DNA of 64,000 nucleotides from Holophagales bacterium (GTDB lineage Bacteria; Acidobacteriota; Thermoanaerobaculia; Multivoradales; JAGPDF01), in the NCBI GenBank assembly GCA_016699405.1, contig CP064972.1:4619501-4683500 (forward strand). The letters run 5' to 3'. Below the pieces are notes generated by a model. It searched no databases and was not told where the DNA came from. It saw nothing but the letters and a program-made list of their open reading frames with translations. The position numbers and the translations under genes are program-made. Positions 54,021 to 61,244 of the stretch are shown in pieces; the first letter of the stretch is position 1; every line of letters starts with the position of its first letter.

Positions 54021-54953
54021 ATGGCGAGAAGATTGCGCTACATCCCCCCGGGCGGCGGGCTGGTCGAGGTCACCTGCCGCACCCTGCAGGGCCGCCTTCT
54101 GCTCCGACCCTCGGCCCTTCTCAACGACACCGTGGCTGGGGTCCTTGCCCGCGCCGCGCGGCTCTACGCCATCGAGGTCGTCGGCTTCGTCTTCCTCTCC
54201 AATCACTTTCACCTGCTGCTCTCCGTCCTCGACGCGCTCCAACTCGCCGCCTTCATGAACTACCTCGACTCCAACCTCGCCCGGGAGGCCGGCCGGCTCG
54301 CCCAATGGCGCGAGAAGTTCTGGGGGCGGCGCTATCAGGCGATCCCGGTCTCGGACGAGGAGGAGGCCCAGGTGGATCGGCTCGCCTATCTCCTGGCGCA
54401 TGGCGTCAAGGAGGGTCTCGTCGCCTCGCCGCTCGACTGGCCGGGAGCTCACTGCGCGCGGCATTTGGTCGAAGGTACGCCGGTCGTCGGGCACTGGCAC
54501 GACAGGACGCTCGAGTCGAAGGCGCGGAGGAAGGGCATCCTGTTGGACTCGAAGGACTACGTCGTCGAGGAGGAGCTGACGCTGTCCCCACTCCCCTGCT
54601 GGCGGTCGCTCGACCCCGAGGCCTATCGAGCACGCATTCAGGACCTGATCGCGGAGATCGAGACCTGGGGAGAGCAGCGCGAGGAAGAGACCGGCAAGCC
54701 CCCACTCGGTCGGGAAGCCGTCTGTCGCCAGAGCCCACACCACGAGCCGAACCGAATCAAGAAGGCACCCGCACCGCTCGTCCATGCCGTGGCACCCGAG
54801 GTCCGACGAGCGCTGCGCAAGGCCTACTTCGCCTTTCGGGAGGCCTACCAGCACGCCGCGCGGCTGCTCCGCGCCGGCGTGCGAACGGTCGTCTTCCCGG
54901 AAGGCGCGTTTCCGCCGGCGCTTCCCTTCCGTGTTGCCGCTCGGAGCGGCTGA
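54021..54953 (+). CDS. REP-associated (Y1, IS200-like) tyrosine transposase
   Basis: This 310-aa protein begins RRLRYIPPGGGLVEVTCRT and has the HUH motif in LSNHFHLLL near residue 68. The putative catalytic tyrosine lies in AYLLAHGVKEGL, a position where relatives have YIxxNPVxAGL. RAYT proteins act on REP palindromes, single-stranded in mechanism and usually single-copy. The gene is flanked on both sides by the GGGTGGCACCTC repeat, which is a plausible REP partner. A C-terminal extension (about 210-310) is not assigned. Confidence 0.85.
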   Translation: MARRLRYIPPGGGLVEVTCRTLQGRLLLRPSALLNDTVAGVLARAARLYAIEVVGFVFLSNHFHLLLSVLDALQLAAFMNYLDSNLAREAGRLAQWREKFWGRRYQAIPVSDEEEAQVDRLAYLLAHGVKEGLVASPLDWPGAHCARHLVEGTPVVGHWHDRTLESKARRKGILLDSKDYVVEEELTLSPLPCWRSLDPEAYRARIQDLIAEIETWGEQREEETGKPPLGREAVCRQSPHHEPNRIKKAPAPLVHAVAPEVRRALRKAYFAFREAYQHAARLLRAGVRTVVFPEGAFPPALPFRVAARSG

Positions 54954-55266
54954 GTCTCAGCGCAGGCGCGCTCGATTCCGAGGACTGGATCTGAGGCACT
55001 GCCAATGCCTGCTGGGGCCGAAGGCTGCGCAAGAGAGCCCTCTCGTGCCCTTCGACGGGCGCCGCCCGAAGGCTCAGTCTCGTTCTCGGCTCGGCGAGCT
55101 CACGACGACCCTAGAAGAGGGCGCGATCTTCCCCCGCGGAGAAGCCTGACTCATGATCGAGTCTCCAAGACGACTCTGGGCCGTCGCGGCGACTGGGAAT
55201 TCGGGTGGCACCTCGTTCTCTGGCTCACGGGGAACCGTCCGCCAGACGATCGGTGGGCGCCAACGC
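54954..55266. other. Intergenic stretch after the transposase, holding one repeat
   Basis: This 313-bp segment has no convincing gene on either strand. Its right half holds a repeat unit (see 55166-55220). The rest is GC-rich with no clear promoter, attC or terminator. Confidence 0.5.
55166..55220 (+). repeat. Long form of the dispersed repeat, copy near the transposase
   Basis: About 50 bp, starting AAGACGACTCTGGGCCGTCG and ending at the GGGTGGCACCTC core (55203-55214), matches 59545-59593 with only a few differences. This shows a unit larger than the core. Confidence 0.8.
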
Positions 55267-56487
55267 TCACGGCCTGCCGGCAACCGGTGGGAACCACTCG
55301 TACTCCCAAGTCCACGGCATTCCCGTCTGACCAAGGATGGCTCCCGTGAGCTCGGGGTAGATTCGCTCGGCTCGCACGTCGTTCGAGAGCAGGACCAGGC
55401 AGCGCTTCTGGCCCTCGATGCAGACGACCATATTCGCGGTCCACTCGTTGTGCCCGCCCTTGAACCACACTCTCCCGCGGGCGCCCTGGAAGGTGACCAA
55501 CCCCAGGCCGGCCGCGAGCCCGATGGTCGCGTTGGCGGAATTGGTTTCGGGCGCGAGCGTCGGGAATTGGTGGGCGGAGGTGATCGGCACCTGCGGCCGG
55601 ACCATCTCGGCACGGGAGGCGGCGGTCAGCCCGTCGCCTCGCACGATGCCCGCCCAGAGCCGAGACTGATCGTCGATGTCGGTGTCCATGGAGCCGGCCG
55701 CACTCACGCTCGAGCGCTCGTCGTGCGGCTCGGGGGTCCCGTCGATCCGAAAACCGTCCGCCAGATTCGCGCGGAAGTCCTGTCGCCACTGCATGCTCGT
55801 CCGGGTCATGCCGAACCGGTCGAACAGTCGGGTCTGCATCTCGCGCCCGACATCGAGGCCCAGGGCCTCCTCGAGCACCAGTTGGGCGACATAGAAGCCT
55901 TCCCCGGAGTACCCATAGCGAGTCCCGGGATCGTGGTGGAAGCGGAGCTTCCCGTCATTCTCGAGCCAGCGGAAGTTGGCGAAACCCGACGTGTGTGTCA
56001 GCAGGGTCCGCAACGTCAGTTTCTTCCACCGCTCGTCGCCCGCGAGATCCCGATAGTCGTCGTACTCCGGCAGCGGGCGGGGGAGGAGCGTCGCGATCGA
56101 GGCATCGAGATCCAGCCGGCCTTCTTCCCTGAGTTGCATCACCAGATACGTGAAGGCGGCCTTCGTCAGCGACGCGCCATACAGGATCGTCTGGGTGGTG
56201 AGTGGGGCGCCCGCGGCGTTGCGGACCCCGTAGGCAGCCACGTGGACCACGACGCCGCCGTCGATGACGGCGAGCGCCAGTCCCTGGACGTGCTCACGCT
56301 GCATCAGGGCACGGGCCGTGCTGTCGATCGTGGCGGCGTCCGGCAGAGCCTTGGCAGGCGGACGCATCGCGCAGCCGCCGAGCGCCATCAGCGCGAGGAA
56401 CGCACGGAAACACACGCGGAGCAACGACCTTGACGCCCCGCGGGCGCCGTCGGGTACTACGTTGGTGCCGAGTTGAACAGGATCCAT
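55267..56487 (-). CDS. Serine hydrolase, beta-lactamase/PBP4*-type lipoprotein
   Basis: This 406-aa protein has a lipoprotein signal with Cys39 after LALMALGG. The beta-lactamase-fold motifs are SLTK (Ser106, Lys109), YSG at 193-195 and a C-terminal GGHNEW in place of KTG. Such proteins are esterases or D-amino-acid peptidases more often than true beta-lactamases. The ATG at 56485-56487 is chosen over a TTG upstream. It begins 26 bp after the R' box of a split attC site, as the first gene of a cassette would. Confidence 0.85.
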   Translation of the reverse strand: MDPVQLGTNVVPDGARGASRSLLRVCFRAFLALMALGGCAMRPPAKALPDAATIDSTARALMQREHVQGLALAVIDGGVVVHVAAYGVRNAAGAPLTTQTILYGASLTKAAFTYLVMQLREEGRLDLDASIATLLPRPLPEYDDYRDLAGDERWKKLTLRTLLTHTSGFANFRWLENDGKLRFHHDPGTRYGYSGEGFYVAQLVLEEALGLDVGREMQTRLFDRFGMTRTSMQWRQDFRANLADGFRIDGTPEPHDERSSVSAAGSMDTDIDDQSRLWAGIVRGDGLTAASRAEMVRPQVPITSAHQFPTLAPETNSANATIGLAAGLGLVTFQGARGRVWFKGGHNEWTANMVVCIEGQKRCLVLLSNDVRAERIYPELTGAILGQTGMPWTWEYEWFPPVAGRP

Positions 56488-56512
56488 CAAGCCTCTGGGC
56501 AACTTGAGTGCT

Positions 56513-56568
56513 GCCTACCGGATCATGAGTTGAGCGGCGAACGCGCGAGGTCCGCTTGTCCGCTCGAA
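56513..56568 (-). other. attC-like site 1, L''-L'-R' part (split by IS copy 1)
   Basis: In minus orientation this reads TTCGAGCGGAC, then CCGCTCAACTCA, ending in GGTAGGC (56519-56513), one base from the R' consensus GTTRRRY. GAGCGG and CCGCTC can pair as L''/L'. The other end, GCTTAAC, lies beyond the IS at 57042-57048. Rejoined, the site is about 69 bp. Confidence 0.65.
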
Positions 56569-57035
56569 TGATGAGATGGACTCCTCCTTCGACTCGCCCG
56601 GCATCTGAAGTGCCACGGTCGTCGGAGTCATGAGCCCATACCCCCTGGAAAGGATGATTCCGGGGACGAGACTACGAGAACTTCATCGACCTGGCAAAGA
56701 ACGTCTTCGAGGTGGCGGCCTCGACGCGGCCGGGGAAAATGCAACTGCGGCGCGCGACACCCGCCTCGAGATGAGACGGATGGCTGCCTGACACCATCGA
56801 CCCGCCGCAAGCTGCGCTGCGCACGACATCGATGACGATTCGGGTACGACCGACGCGGGGAATGAGCCAATAGCTATTCTGGCCTGCGGGGTCGGTGCAA
56901 GCGTTTCTCTCCCCGCGCGCGGATTTCATCCTGGCCCGGAGCCCCACACGCTCCGCTCAGAGGCCGACGATACGACTGCAGTCGTGCCCTACGTCATCGG
57001 CTCGTGCATAGGTACTTGCGGGAGGAGTCCAGATA
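56569..57035 (+). mobile_element. IS1111-like element copy 1, internally deleted (467 bp)
   Basis: The ends carry the perfect inverted repeats GGACTCCTCC (56578-56587) and GGAGGAGTCC (57021-57030), slightly inside the termini as in the IS1111 subgroup. The element matches copy 2 (57670-58591) at both ends but lacks about 450 bp of transposase. Only about 30 codons of the N-terminus (DLAKNVFEVAAS) and the last few codons remain. The 244 bp after the transposase stop are kept without any length change. It is MITE-like and non-autonomous. Confidence 0.8.
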
Positions 57036-57048
57036 CGACGTGTTAAGC
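57036..57048 (-). other. attC-like site 1, R'' part
   Basis: In minus orientation GCTTAAC (57048-57042) fits the R'' consensus RYYYAAC exactly and is followed by ACGTCG up to the IS edge. The TAA stop of the upstream gene lies within R'', a common cassette feature. Confidence 0.65.
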
Positions 57049-57456
57049 ACCGCGGCACTGGCGCTCGCGGGCAGCCGTACGGCTCTGGAACGACCTGACC
57101 AGGTCGGTTGAGAAATAGAGAAGGTTGATGACGAAGGCACCATCGGCGGTGCGGATCTCGTAGCTGGCCGGCCCATAGAGACGGCACCGCGGGTAGGGAA
57201 GGTCCTCGGTTCTGGTGATAGCGATCACCCGTTGCCACTGGACGTCGTGCCTGCGAAGCCAGCCACGGTAGGTCATGCCGTCGGCATCGAGCCGAATCCA
57301 GAGAAGACTGAGACCCGCCATCCAAGCGACGATGCAGAAGGGCACAAGCCAGAGAACCGGCGCCGACACCCAGGCTGCAGCGGCGGAGGCCACGGCGAGG
57401 AGGAACGCAACGAGGCCGAGCCCGCGTGTGTGTCGCCAGGAGCCACGGTAGGTCAT
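57043..57456 (-). CDS. Small membrane protein with a PH-like domain
   Basis: This 137-aa protein has two hydrophobic segments (about residues 13-30 and 32-54) followed by a cytoplasmic beta-rich part (LDADGMTYRGWLRRHDVQW...YEIRTADGAFVINLLYFS) that resembles bacterial PH-like domains. Function unknown. It behaves as a gene cassette, with attC-like site 2 just upstream and its stop codon in R'' of attC-like site 1. Confidence 0.6.
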   Translation of the reverse strand: MTYRGSWRHTRGLGLVAFLLAVASAAAAWVSAPVLWLVPFCIVAWMAGLSLLWIRLDADGMTYRGWLRRHDVQWQRVIAITRTEDLPYPRCRLYGPASYEIRTADGAFVINLLYFSTDLVRSFQSRTAARERQCRGA

Positions 57457-57583
57457 TTGCGCCCACCGGCGTTGGAGGTGGCGAGCGTCACCGAAATGAA
57501 CACGCAGTTCCGCTCGAGCGGTCTGAGCTGTGCGACTGCTTCGCTTCTCACGACGCCTTGCTCACGTTGACTTCTAGTGCGGT

Positions 57584-57669
57584 GCCAAGCGGATCCGGAG
57601 TTCAGCCGCGCGCCCCACATCAGCTACCGAGCGAAGCGAGCCGAGGCGCAAGTGGCGCGTCGGTTGCAA
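57584..57669 (-). other. attC-like site 2, L''-L'-R' part (split by IS copy 2)
   Basis: In minus orientation the site runs TTGCAACCGACGCGCCAC ... GTGGGGCGCGCGGCTGAAC, ending near GCTTGGC (57590-57584) as a degenerate R'. The outer arms are an imperfect inverted repeat with unpaired bases, as in folded attC. Placed after the distal GCCTCACAATTCG (58604-58592), the rebuilt start closely follows the common attC pattern, in which RYYYAAC, AATTCG and a CAAGCCGACGCC-type L'' follow one another. Confidence 0.7.
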
Positions 57670-57762
57670 TGATGAGATGGACTCCTCCCTCGACTCGGTC
57701 GGCATCTGGAGCGCCACAGTCGTCGGAGTCATGAGCGCATGCTCCCTGGAAAGGAGGAGTCC

Positions 57763-58347
57763 GTGAGTGAGACTACGACAGCCCGGGACATCGGGCGTAC
57801 CGTCATCGCCGTGGACCTGGCAAAGAGCGTCTTCGAAGTGGCCGTTTCCACGCGGCCGGGGCAGGTGCGACTGCGACGACGCTTGACGCGCCCGGCATTG
57901 CTCGAGCTCATCGCGCAGCAGCCGGCGGCGATGGTTCTCCTCGAGGCCTGCGGCACCGCGCACTTCTGGGCGCGCGAGCTCGAGCGACTCGGCCACCAGG
58001 TGCGACTCCTTCCGGCTCAGCATGTCCGCCGCTACCGGATCGGCAACAAGACCGATCGCGCCGATGCGAAAGCGCTCCTCGAGGCCTTCCGCAACGACGA
58101 GATCCGCCCGGTGCCCGTCAAGACTCTCGCGCAGCAGGAGCTCGCCCCCCTCCACCGCGCACGAGCCGTCCTCGCCGCGGCCCACCAGCAGCGCGAGCCG
58201 GAAGCGGTCCGCGCCTGAGCGCTCGCCACCTCCGCTCGCCTCGGGCACAACAAGGCCGCGGTTGCCTTGGCGAATCGACTGGCGCGGCACGCCTGGGCAG
58301 TGGCCACGCGCGACACCCACTTCGAGGTGAGACGGATGGCTGCCTGA
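57763..58347 (+). pseudogene. IS110-family transposase, internally deleted
   Basis: A GTG start follows AAAGGAGG. Residues 1-140 hold the RuvC-like DEDD domain start (VIAVDLAKSVFEVAVS), the second motif LEACGTAHFWARELERLGH, and KTDRADAKALLEA. A TGA occurs at 58216-58218. Beyond it, the same frame continues with the family's C-terminal tail GHNKAAVALANRLARHAWAV to the stop at 58345. The middle, including most of the catalytic-serine Tnp20 domain, is missing, since the usual length is about 340 aa. Confidence 0.85.
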
Positions 58348-58591
58348 CACCGTCAACCCGCCGCGAGCTGCGCGGCGCACGACATCGATGACGATTCGGG
58401 TACGACCGACGCGGGGAACGAGCCAATAGCCATTCTGGCCTCCGGGGCCGGTGCAAGCGACTGGCTCCCCGCGCGCGGATTTCATCCTGGCCCGGAGCCC
58501 AATACGCTCCCCTCAGGGGCCGAAGATACGACTGCAGTCCCGACCAACGTTATCGACTCGTGCATAGGTGCTTGCGGGAGGAGTCAAGATG
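58348..58591 (+). ncRNA. Candidate IS1111 guide (bridge/seek) RNA region, copy 2
   Basis: In IS1111 elements the guide RNA that pairs with target and donor DNA is encoded 3' of the transposase. This 244-bp segment has no ORF on the transposase strand. It has an exact-length partner in copy 1 (56792-57035), although that copy lost its transposase. The RNA itself is inferred; no promoter was identified. Confidence 0.4.
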
Positions 58592-58604
58592 CGAATTGTG
58601 AGGC
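58592..58604 (-). other. attC-like site 2, R'' part
   Basis: In minus orientation GCCTCACAATTCG runs to the IS edge. GCCTCAC is one base from R'' RYYYAAC, and AATTCG matches the usual next bases. It starts 10 bp after the stop of the lipoprotein gene. Confidence 0.65.
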
Positions 58605-58614
58605 GAACCGGCCA

Positions 58615-59094
58615 CTACTGCACCACCGGCGCACCGTAGAACGTGCCAATAGTCTCGCCTCCCCACATGGTCTCGGTCCCGTGCTCGCCGCCGACACCTC
58701 GCTCGCTGAGCTTGCCTCTGAGAGGGTAGGAGTTGTCACACAGATTGGCTGCTAAGTCGATCTGAATCGCAGAGCCACTTATCTCGTACGCCGGTTTGCC
58801 TTGAAACATCGGGTCTCGAGGAGGTCGCTCGGCCAGCGTCTCAAGGACTCTCCAGTCGCCTGCCAAGCAAGAGTCGGCGGGTCGATCAGTAATGCGAAAA
58901 GTCAGCGACCGCACGATCTCGCCGTGGGCATCGAGAAGCACGAAGACCCAAATGGAACCCGGATTCCAGCTCTCTGGCGCGGGCCGCGAGATCAATTCCT
59001 GCCGCGATTCGGTCACCCCAGGAGATGGGCGGCGAAATCCAGCTGTGCAAGACAGCAGAATCGGTAGAAGCACTGCGAGCGCTACCGGTCTCAC
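58615..59094 (-). CDS. Hypothetical lipoprotein (cassette gene)
   Basis: This 159-aa protein from a GTG start has signal MRPVALAVLLPILLSC with lipobox Cys16. The mature part contains PGSIWVFVLLDAHGEIVRSL and a Gly-rich end. I recognise no family. It is followed by attC-like site 2 and preceded by a consensus promoter at 59232-59260. A longer ATG start (59151) is possible but adds an Arg/Gly-rich stretch before the signal. Confidence 0.6.
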   Translation of the reverse strand: MRPVALAVLLPILLSCTAGFRRPSPGVTESRQELISRPAPESWNPGSIWVFVLLDAHGEIVRSLTFRITDRPADSCLAGDWRVLETLAERPPRDPMFQGKPAYEISGSAIQIDLAANLCDNSYPLRGKLSERGVGGEHGTETMWGGETIGTFYGAPVVQ

Positions 59095-59231
59095 GGGTCG
59101 CCTGACTCTACCTTCGACCCCACCCCACCTCCCACGCGAACCGGCGAACACGGCACTTCTTGCCGTGTAACACCGGCGGGGTTGGAGCGGGGGGCGGGGC
59201 GAGAAGTCGCATCGCTGGTTGACTTGCGGGC

Positions 59232-59260
59232 AGTCTAGGCAGCCGGGTGGTGAGTGTCAA
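59232..59260 (-). promoter_or_regulatory. Consensus promoter driving the cassette at 58615-59094
   Basis: On the minus strand TTGACA (59260-59255) and TAGACT (59237-59232) are exactly 17 bases apart. It sits directly downstream of the integrase remnant and points into the cassettes, which is where an integron Pc-type promoter would act. Confidence 0.65.
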
Positions 59261-59296
59261 ACGCGGCGTGTAGCGCCACATATCACCGGAGGCTGA

Positions 59297-59431
59297 GAGG
59301 TCGAAGGCGGGGCGGCGGACGCCGCGGTGGAGGACGTGGGTGTAGATCATCGTGGTGGCGGCGTCGCGGTGGTCGAGCAGCTCCTGCACGTTGCGGACAA
59401 GGCGGGCCGGAGCCTGGGGCAGGTGGCGAAC
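59297..59431 (-). pseudogene. C-terminal fragment of an integron-type tyrosine recombinase
   Basis: About 45 codons encode RNVQELLDHRDAATTMIYTHVLHRG-type sequence (given here in parts: VQELLDHRD, TTMIYTHVLHRGV). It includes the last catalytic histidine (LLDH) and the nucleophilic tyrosine (IYTHV). The TMIYTHVLxRG ending is typical of integron integrases. The preceding HxxR region is barely recognisable and the rest is absent. It runs in the same direction as the cassettes, as in reversed integrons. Confidence 0.55.
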
Positions 59432-59512
59432 TCTCCAAGGCCCGCTCGGCGGCCAGGAGCTTGGGGCGAGCGCGTCGCCTCGCCCCGGCGCGCGGCAGGG
59501 CAGCGGAGAATC

Positions 59513-59610
59513 GGGTGGCACCTCATCCCATCGGTCCAAGATTCCGAGACGACTCTGGGCCGTCGCGGCGATTGGGGAATCGGGTGGCACCTCATTCTGG
59601 GTGGCACCTC
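59513..59610 (+). repeat. Three copies of the GGGTGGCACCTC repeat, one in long form
   Basis: Cores lie at 59513-59524, 59582-59593 and 59599-59610. The second is the end of the long unit beginning near 59545, which matches 55166-55214. The third is a tandem duplicate of the last 17 bases. Confidence 0.85.
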
Positions 59611-59621
59611 ATTCTGGTGGG

Positions 59622-59683
59622 CCTGAACTGGCGGACGAGTGACCCTCGGCTGCAACGGTACGGTCGGCGCACCGTCGTTCAGG
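59622..59683 (-). other. attC-like site 4 (weak candidate)
   Basis: CCTGAAC and GTTCAGG are perfect 7-bp inverted ends 62 bp apart, and the TGA stop of the upstream gene lies inside the R''-like end. Inner L boxes are not clear and GTTCAGG departs from GTTRRRY, so confidence is low. Confidence 0.35.
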
Positions 59684-60533
59684 GTCTTGCTTCCATGTCC
59701 TTTGCGAACTGCTCGAGAGCGAGCCGATCGACTTCGCCGACGACCTGCTTGGACCGCTGACGGGCGAGAAGGGCCGCCTGACCTGCTCTGAATTGCGCGT
59801 TGAAGACCCCGTCCCTGAGATACCGGATGTACTGGAGCGTTTCGTCGGTGGCCGAAGCGTAGTGCTGCATCTGGCGCAAGAAGAAGCCCACGAGGCTGTC
59901 GGGAAGAGGAGAGCTCGGCGCGATGTCGGAACGGGAGTACTCGTAGATCGCTTTCTGCCGCCAGGGGTCGAACTGCACGGTGCCAAGCATGTCCGCTGAG
60001 CTGAGGAGGATCTGGGTCGTGGGCACTACGAGACGAACCGGGCGCTGGATGCCGGGTGTGCTCCACACGGCCACCGTGTGATTGGAAGCGGGCCAGAAGA
60101 GCCCCACACCTCGCACACCAAGGCGCCTCACGAGCAGGGCAAAGAGCGCTGAGAGCTCGTCGCATTCTGCGTAGGCGGTAGGACGCAGGGTCGACGGCTG
60201 CGTGACCTTCGCCCACTGACTCCAGATGGCGTCTGAAGCGGGCTCACGGTTCGTGATGGTCCAGCCGAGATTCCAGAAGCCGGCGTCGCGAGTGGCCTCG
60301 AACAGGGTGCGCACCACGACGAAGTCGGCATAGGCCGAAGCTGGGAGACCATGCGTGTGCGAGAGCCGCTCAAAGCTGAGACGCGGACCAGGCGCTGAGG
60401 ACAGCGCGCGCATCTGTTCGCGGATGCCGCTCTCCAACGAAGAGACGCTCGCAACGGACGTCTCGGCATGGGCGTCGCACGACGCGAGAGTCGTCAACCC
60501 GACGACGAGCAAGGCGGCGAGCCGTGAGCGCAT
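59679..60533 (-). CDS. Putative lipoprotein with a transglutaminase-like Cys-His-Asp pattern
   Basis: This 284-aa protein has signal MRSRLAALLVVGLTTLASC with lipobox Cys19. The central part holds YAECDELSALFALLVRRLGV (Cys124), NHTVAVW (His152) and QFDPW (Asp189), an order and spacing compatible with a transglutaminase/cysteine-protease fold. The remainder is helical and unassigned. The start follows attC-like site 3 by 11 bp, so it looks like a cassette gene. Confidence 0.6.
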   Translation of the reverse strand: MRSRLAALLVVGLTTLASCDAHAETSVASVSSLESGIREQMRALSSAPGPRLSFERLSHTHGLPASAYADFVVVRTLFEATRDAGFWNLGWTITNREPASDAIWSQWAKVTQPSTLRPTAYAECDELSALFALLVRRLGVRGVGLFWPASNHTVAVWSTPGIQRPVRLVVPTTQILLSSADMLGTVQFDPWRQKAIYEYSRSDIAPSSPLPDSLVGFFLRQMQHYASATDETLQYIRYLRDGVFNAQFRAGQAALLARQRSKQVVGEVDRLALEQFAKDMEARP

Positions 60534-60544
60534 GCGCAGGTGGT

Positions 60545-60638
60545 GCCTATCGCGTTCTGTGCTCAGCCGCGCGCCCCGCAGCGGCCACCGAGCGAACTGA
60601 GCCGCGGCGCAAGGGGCGGGGCGGCTGAAGCGCATGGC
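60545..60638 (-). other. attC-like site 3
   Basis: In minus orientation the site contains CTTGCGCC, CGGCTC, TTCGCTCGGT and GGGGCGCGCGGCTGA in the same order as site 2, and ends in GATAGGC (60551-60545), one base from GTTRRRY. Outer arms TGCGCTTCAGCCGC and GCGCGGCTGAGCACA pair imperfectly. R'' may be the degenerate GCCATGC (60638-60632) or the better TTCTAAC (60686-60680), which would give 142 bp. Confidence 0.6.
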
Positions 60639-60736
60639 TCGACGCCACACCACCAACTTGTGAATGCCGGACCGGCCGTGTTAGAAAGCGCAACTCTGCG
60701 AGGCGCGATGCAGCGCCGCAGCCCAAGGAGGTGCGA

Positions 60737-60915
60737 GATGGCAAGGAAGAACCAGCTCGACGACCTCCCTTCCTTTCGAGCCCAGTAGCAAGCGAAGGAA
60801 GGGATTCCCTTCCGAGACGCGTGTCAAGCTCGGGCTCCGCGTGGTCGGCGGAGAGAAGGAGCTCGTGGAGAAGCTCGGGCGCAACGACCTCTGCCCCTGC
60901 AGCTCTGGCCGGAGG
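60737..60915 (+). pseudogene. SEC-C motif protein, frameshifted
   Basis: A strong AAGGAGGTG precedes ATG at 60737 and the frame MARKNQLDDLPSFRAQ, which stops at 60787. A different frame then carries RVKLGLRVVGGEKELVEKLG and the SEC-C-like zinc motif GRNDLCPCSSGRRFQ, whose last cysteine pair is lost. This is a remnant of a small metal-binding protein gene, on the opposite strand to the cassettes. Confidence 0.55.
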
Positions 60916-61203
60916 TTTCAAGAACTGTTGCATGCGCTCGGGCTTTCTATGACGGCTCAGATCGCGATTCCTACAGCAGATGAGATCTCGGGGCAACTTC
61001 GGCGAAACCGGCCGGGGTTGCCCCTCAGCTCTCCTGCGCGGCCTGATCGCTCTTGAGCTCAGCGGGGCCAGGGCTGGCCGAAGGCCTGACCTGACGTCCG
61101 CTGAAACCACGCGCCAGGGGTCACCACTTTGCGCCTGGTCGCCGTCCTGTCGAACGGCCGGCCCCCGAAGACCGAACACAACGAGGACGCCGGTCGAGAA
61201 TTC

Positions 61204-61215
61204 GGGTGGCACCTC
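61204..61215 (+). repeat. Copy of the GGGTGGCACCTC repeat
   Basis: The core is embedded in GAATTCGGGTGGCACCTCAT, 30 bp past the stop of the minus-strand membrane-protein gene. The surrounding 60916-61244 has no gene I can support. Confidence 0.8.
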
Positions 61216-61244
61216 ATTCTCCTCAGCGGTCCCCGAATTCGAAT

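Larger units (their letters stand above)
57670..58591 (+). mobile_element. IS110-family, IS1111-subgroup element copy 2 (922 bp, defective)
   Basis: Inverted repeats GGACTCCTCC (57679-57688) and GGAGGAGTCA (58577-58586, one mismatch) lie just inside the ends. The element holds a shortened transposase gene and a 244-bp noncoding 3' segment. It sits in an attC-like site at the same relative position and orientation as copy 1 in its site. The 3' segments of the two copies differ at about 26 of 244 positions with no gaps, so the copies are not recent duplicates. Confidence 0.85.

Noticed and set aside
57574..58485. 303-codon minus-strand frame across IS copy 2
   Set aside because: It is opposite the IS110 transposase and crosses the IS boundary into attC-like sequence, so it is a shadow.
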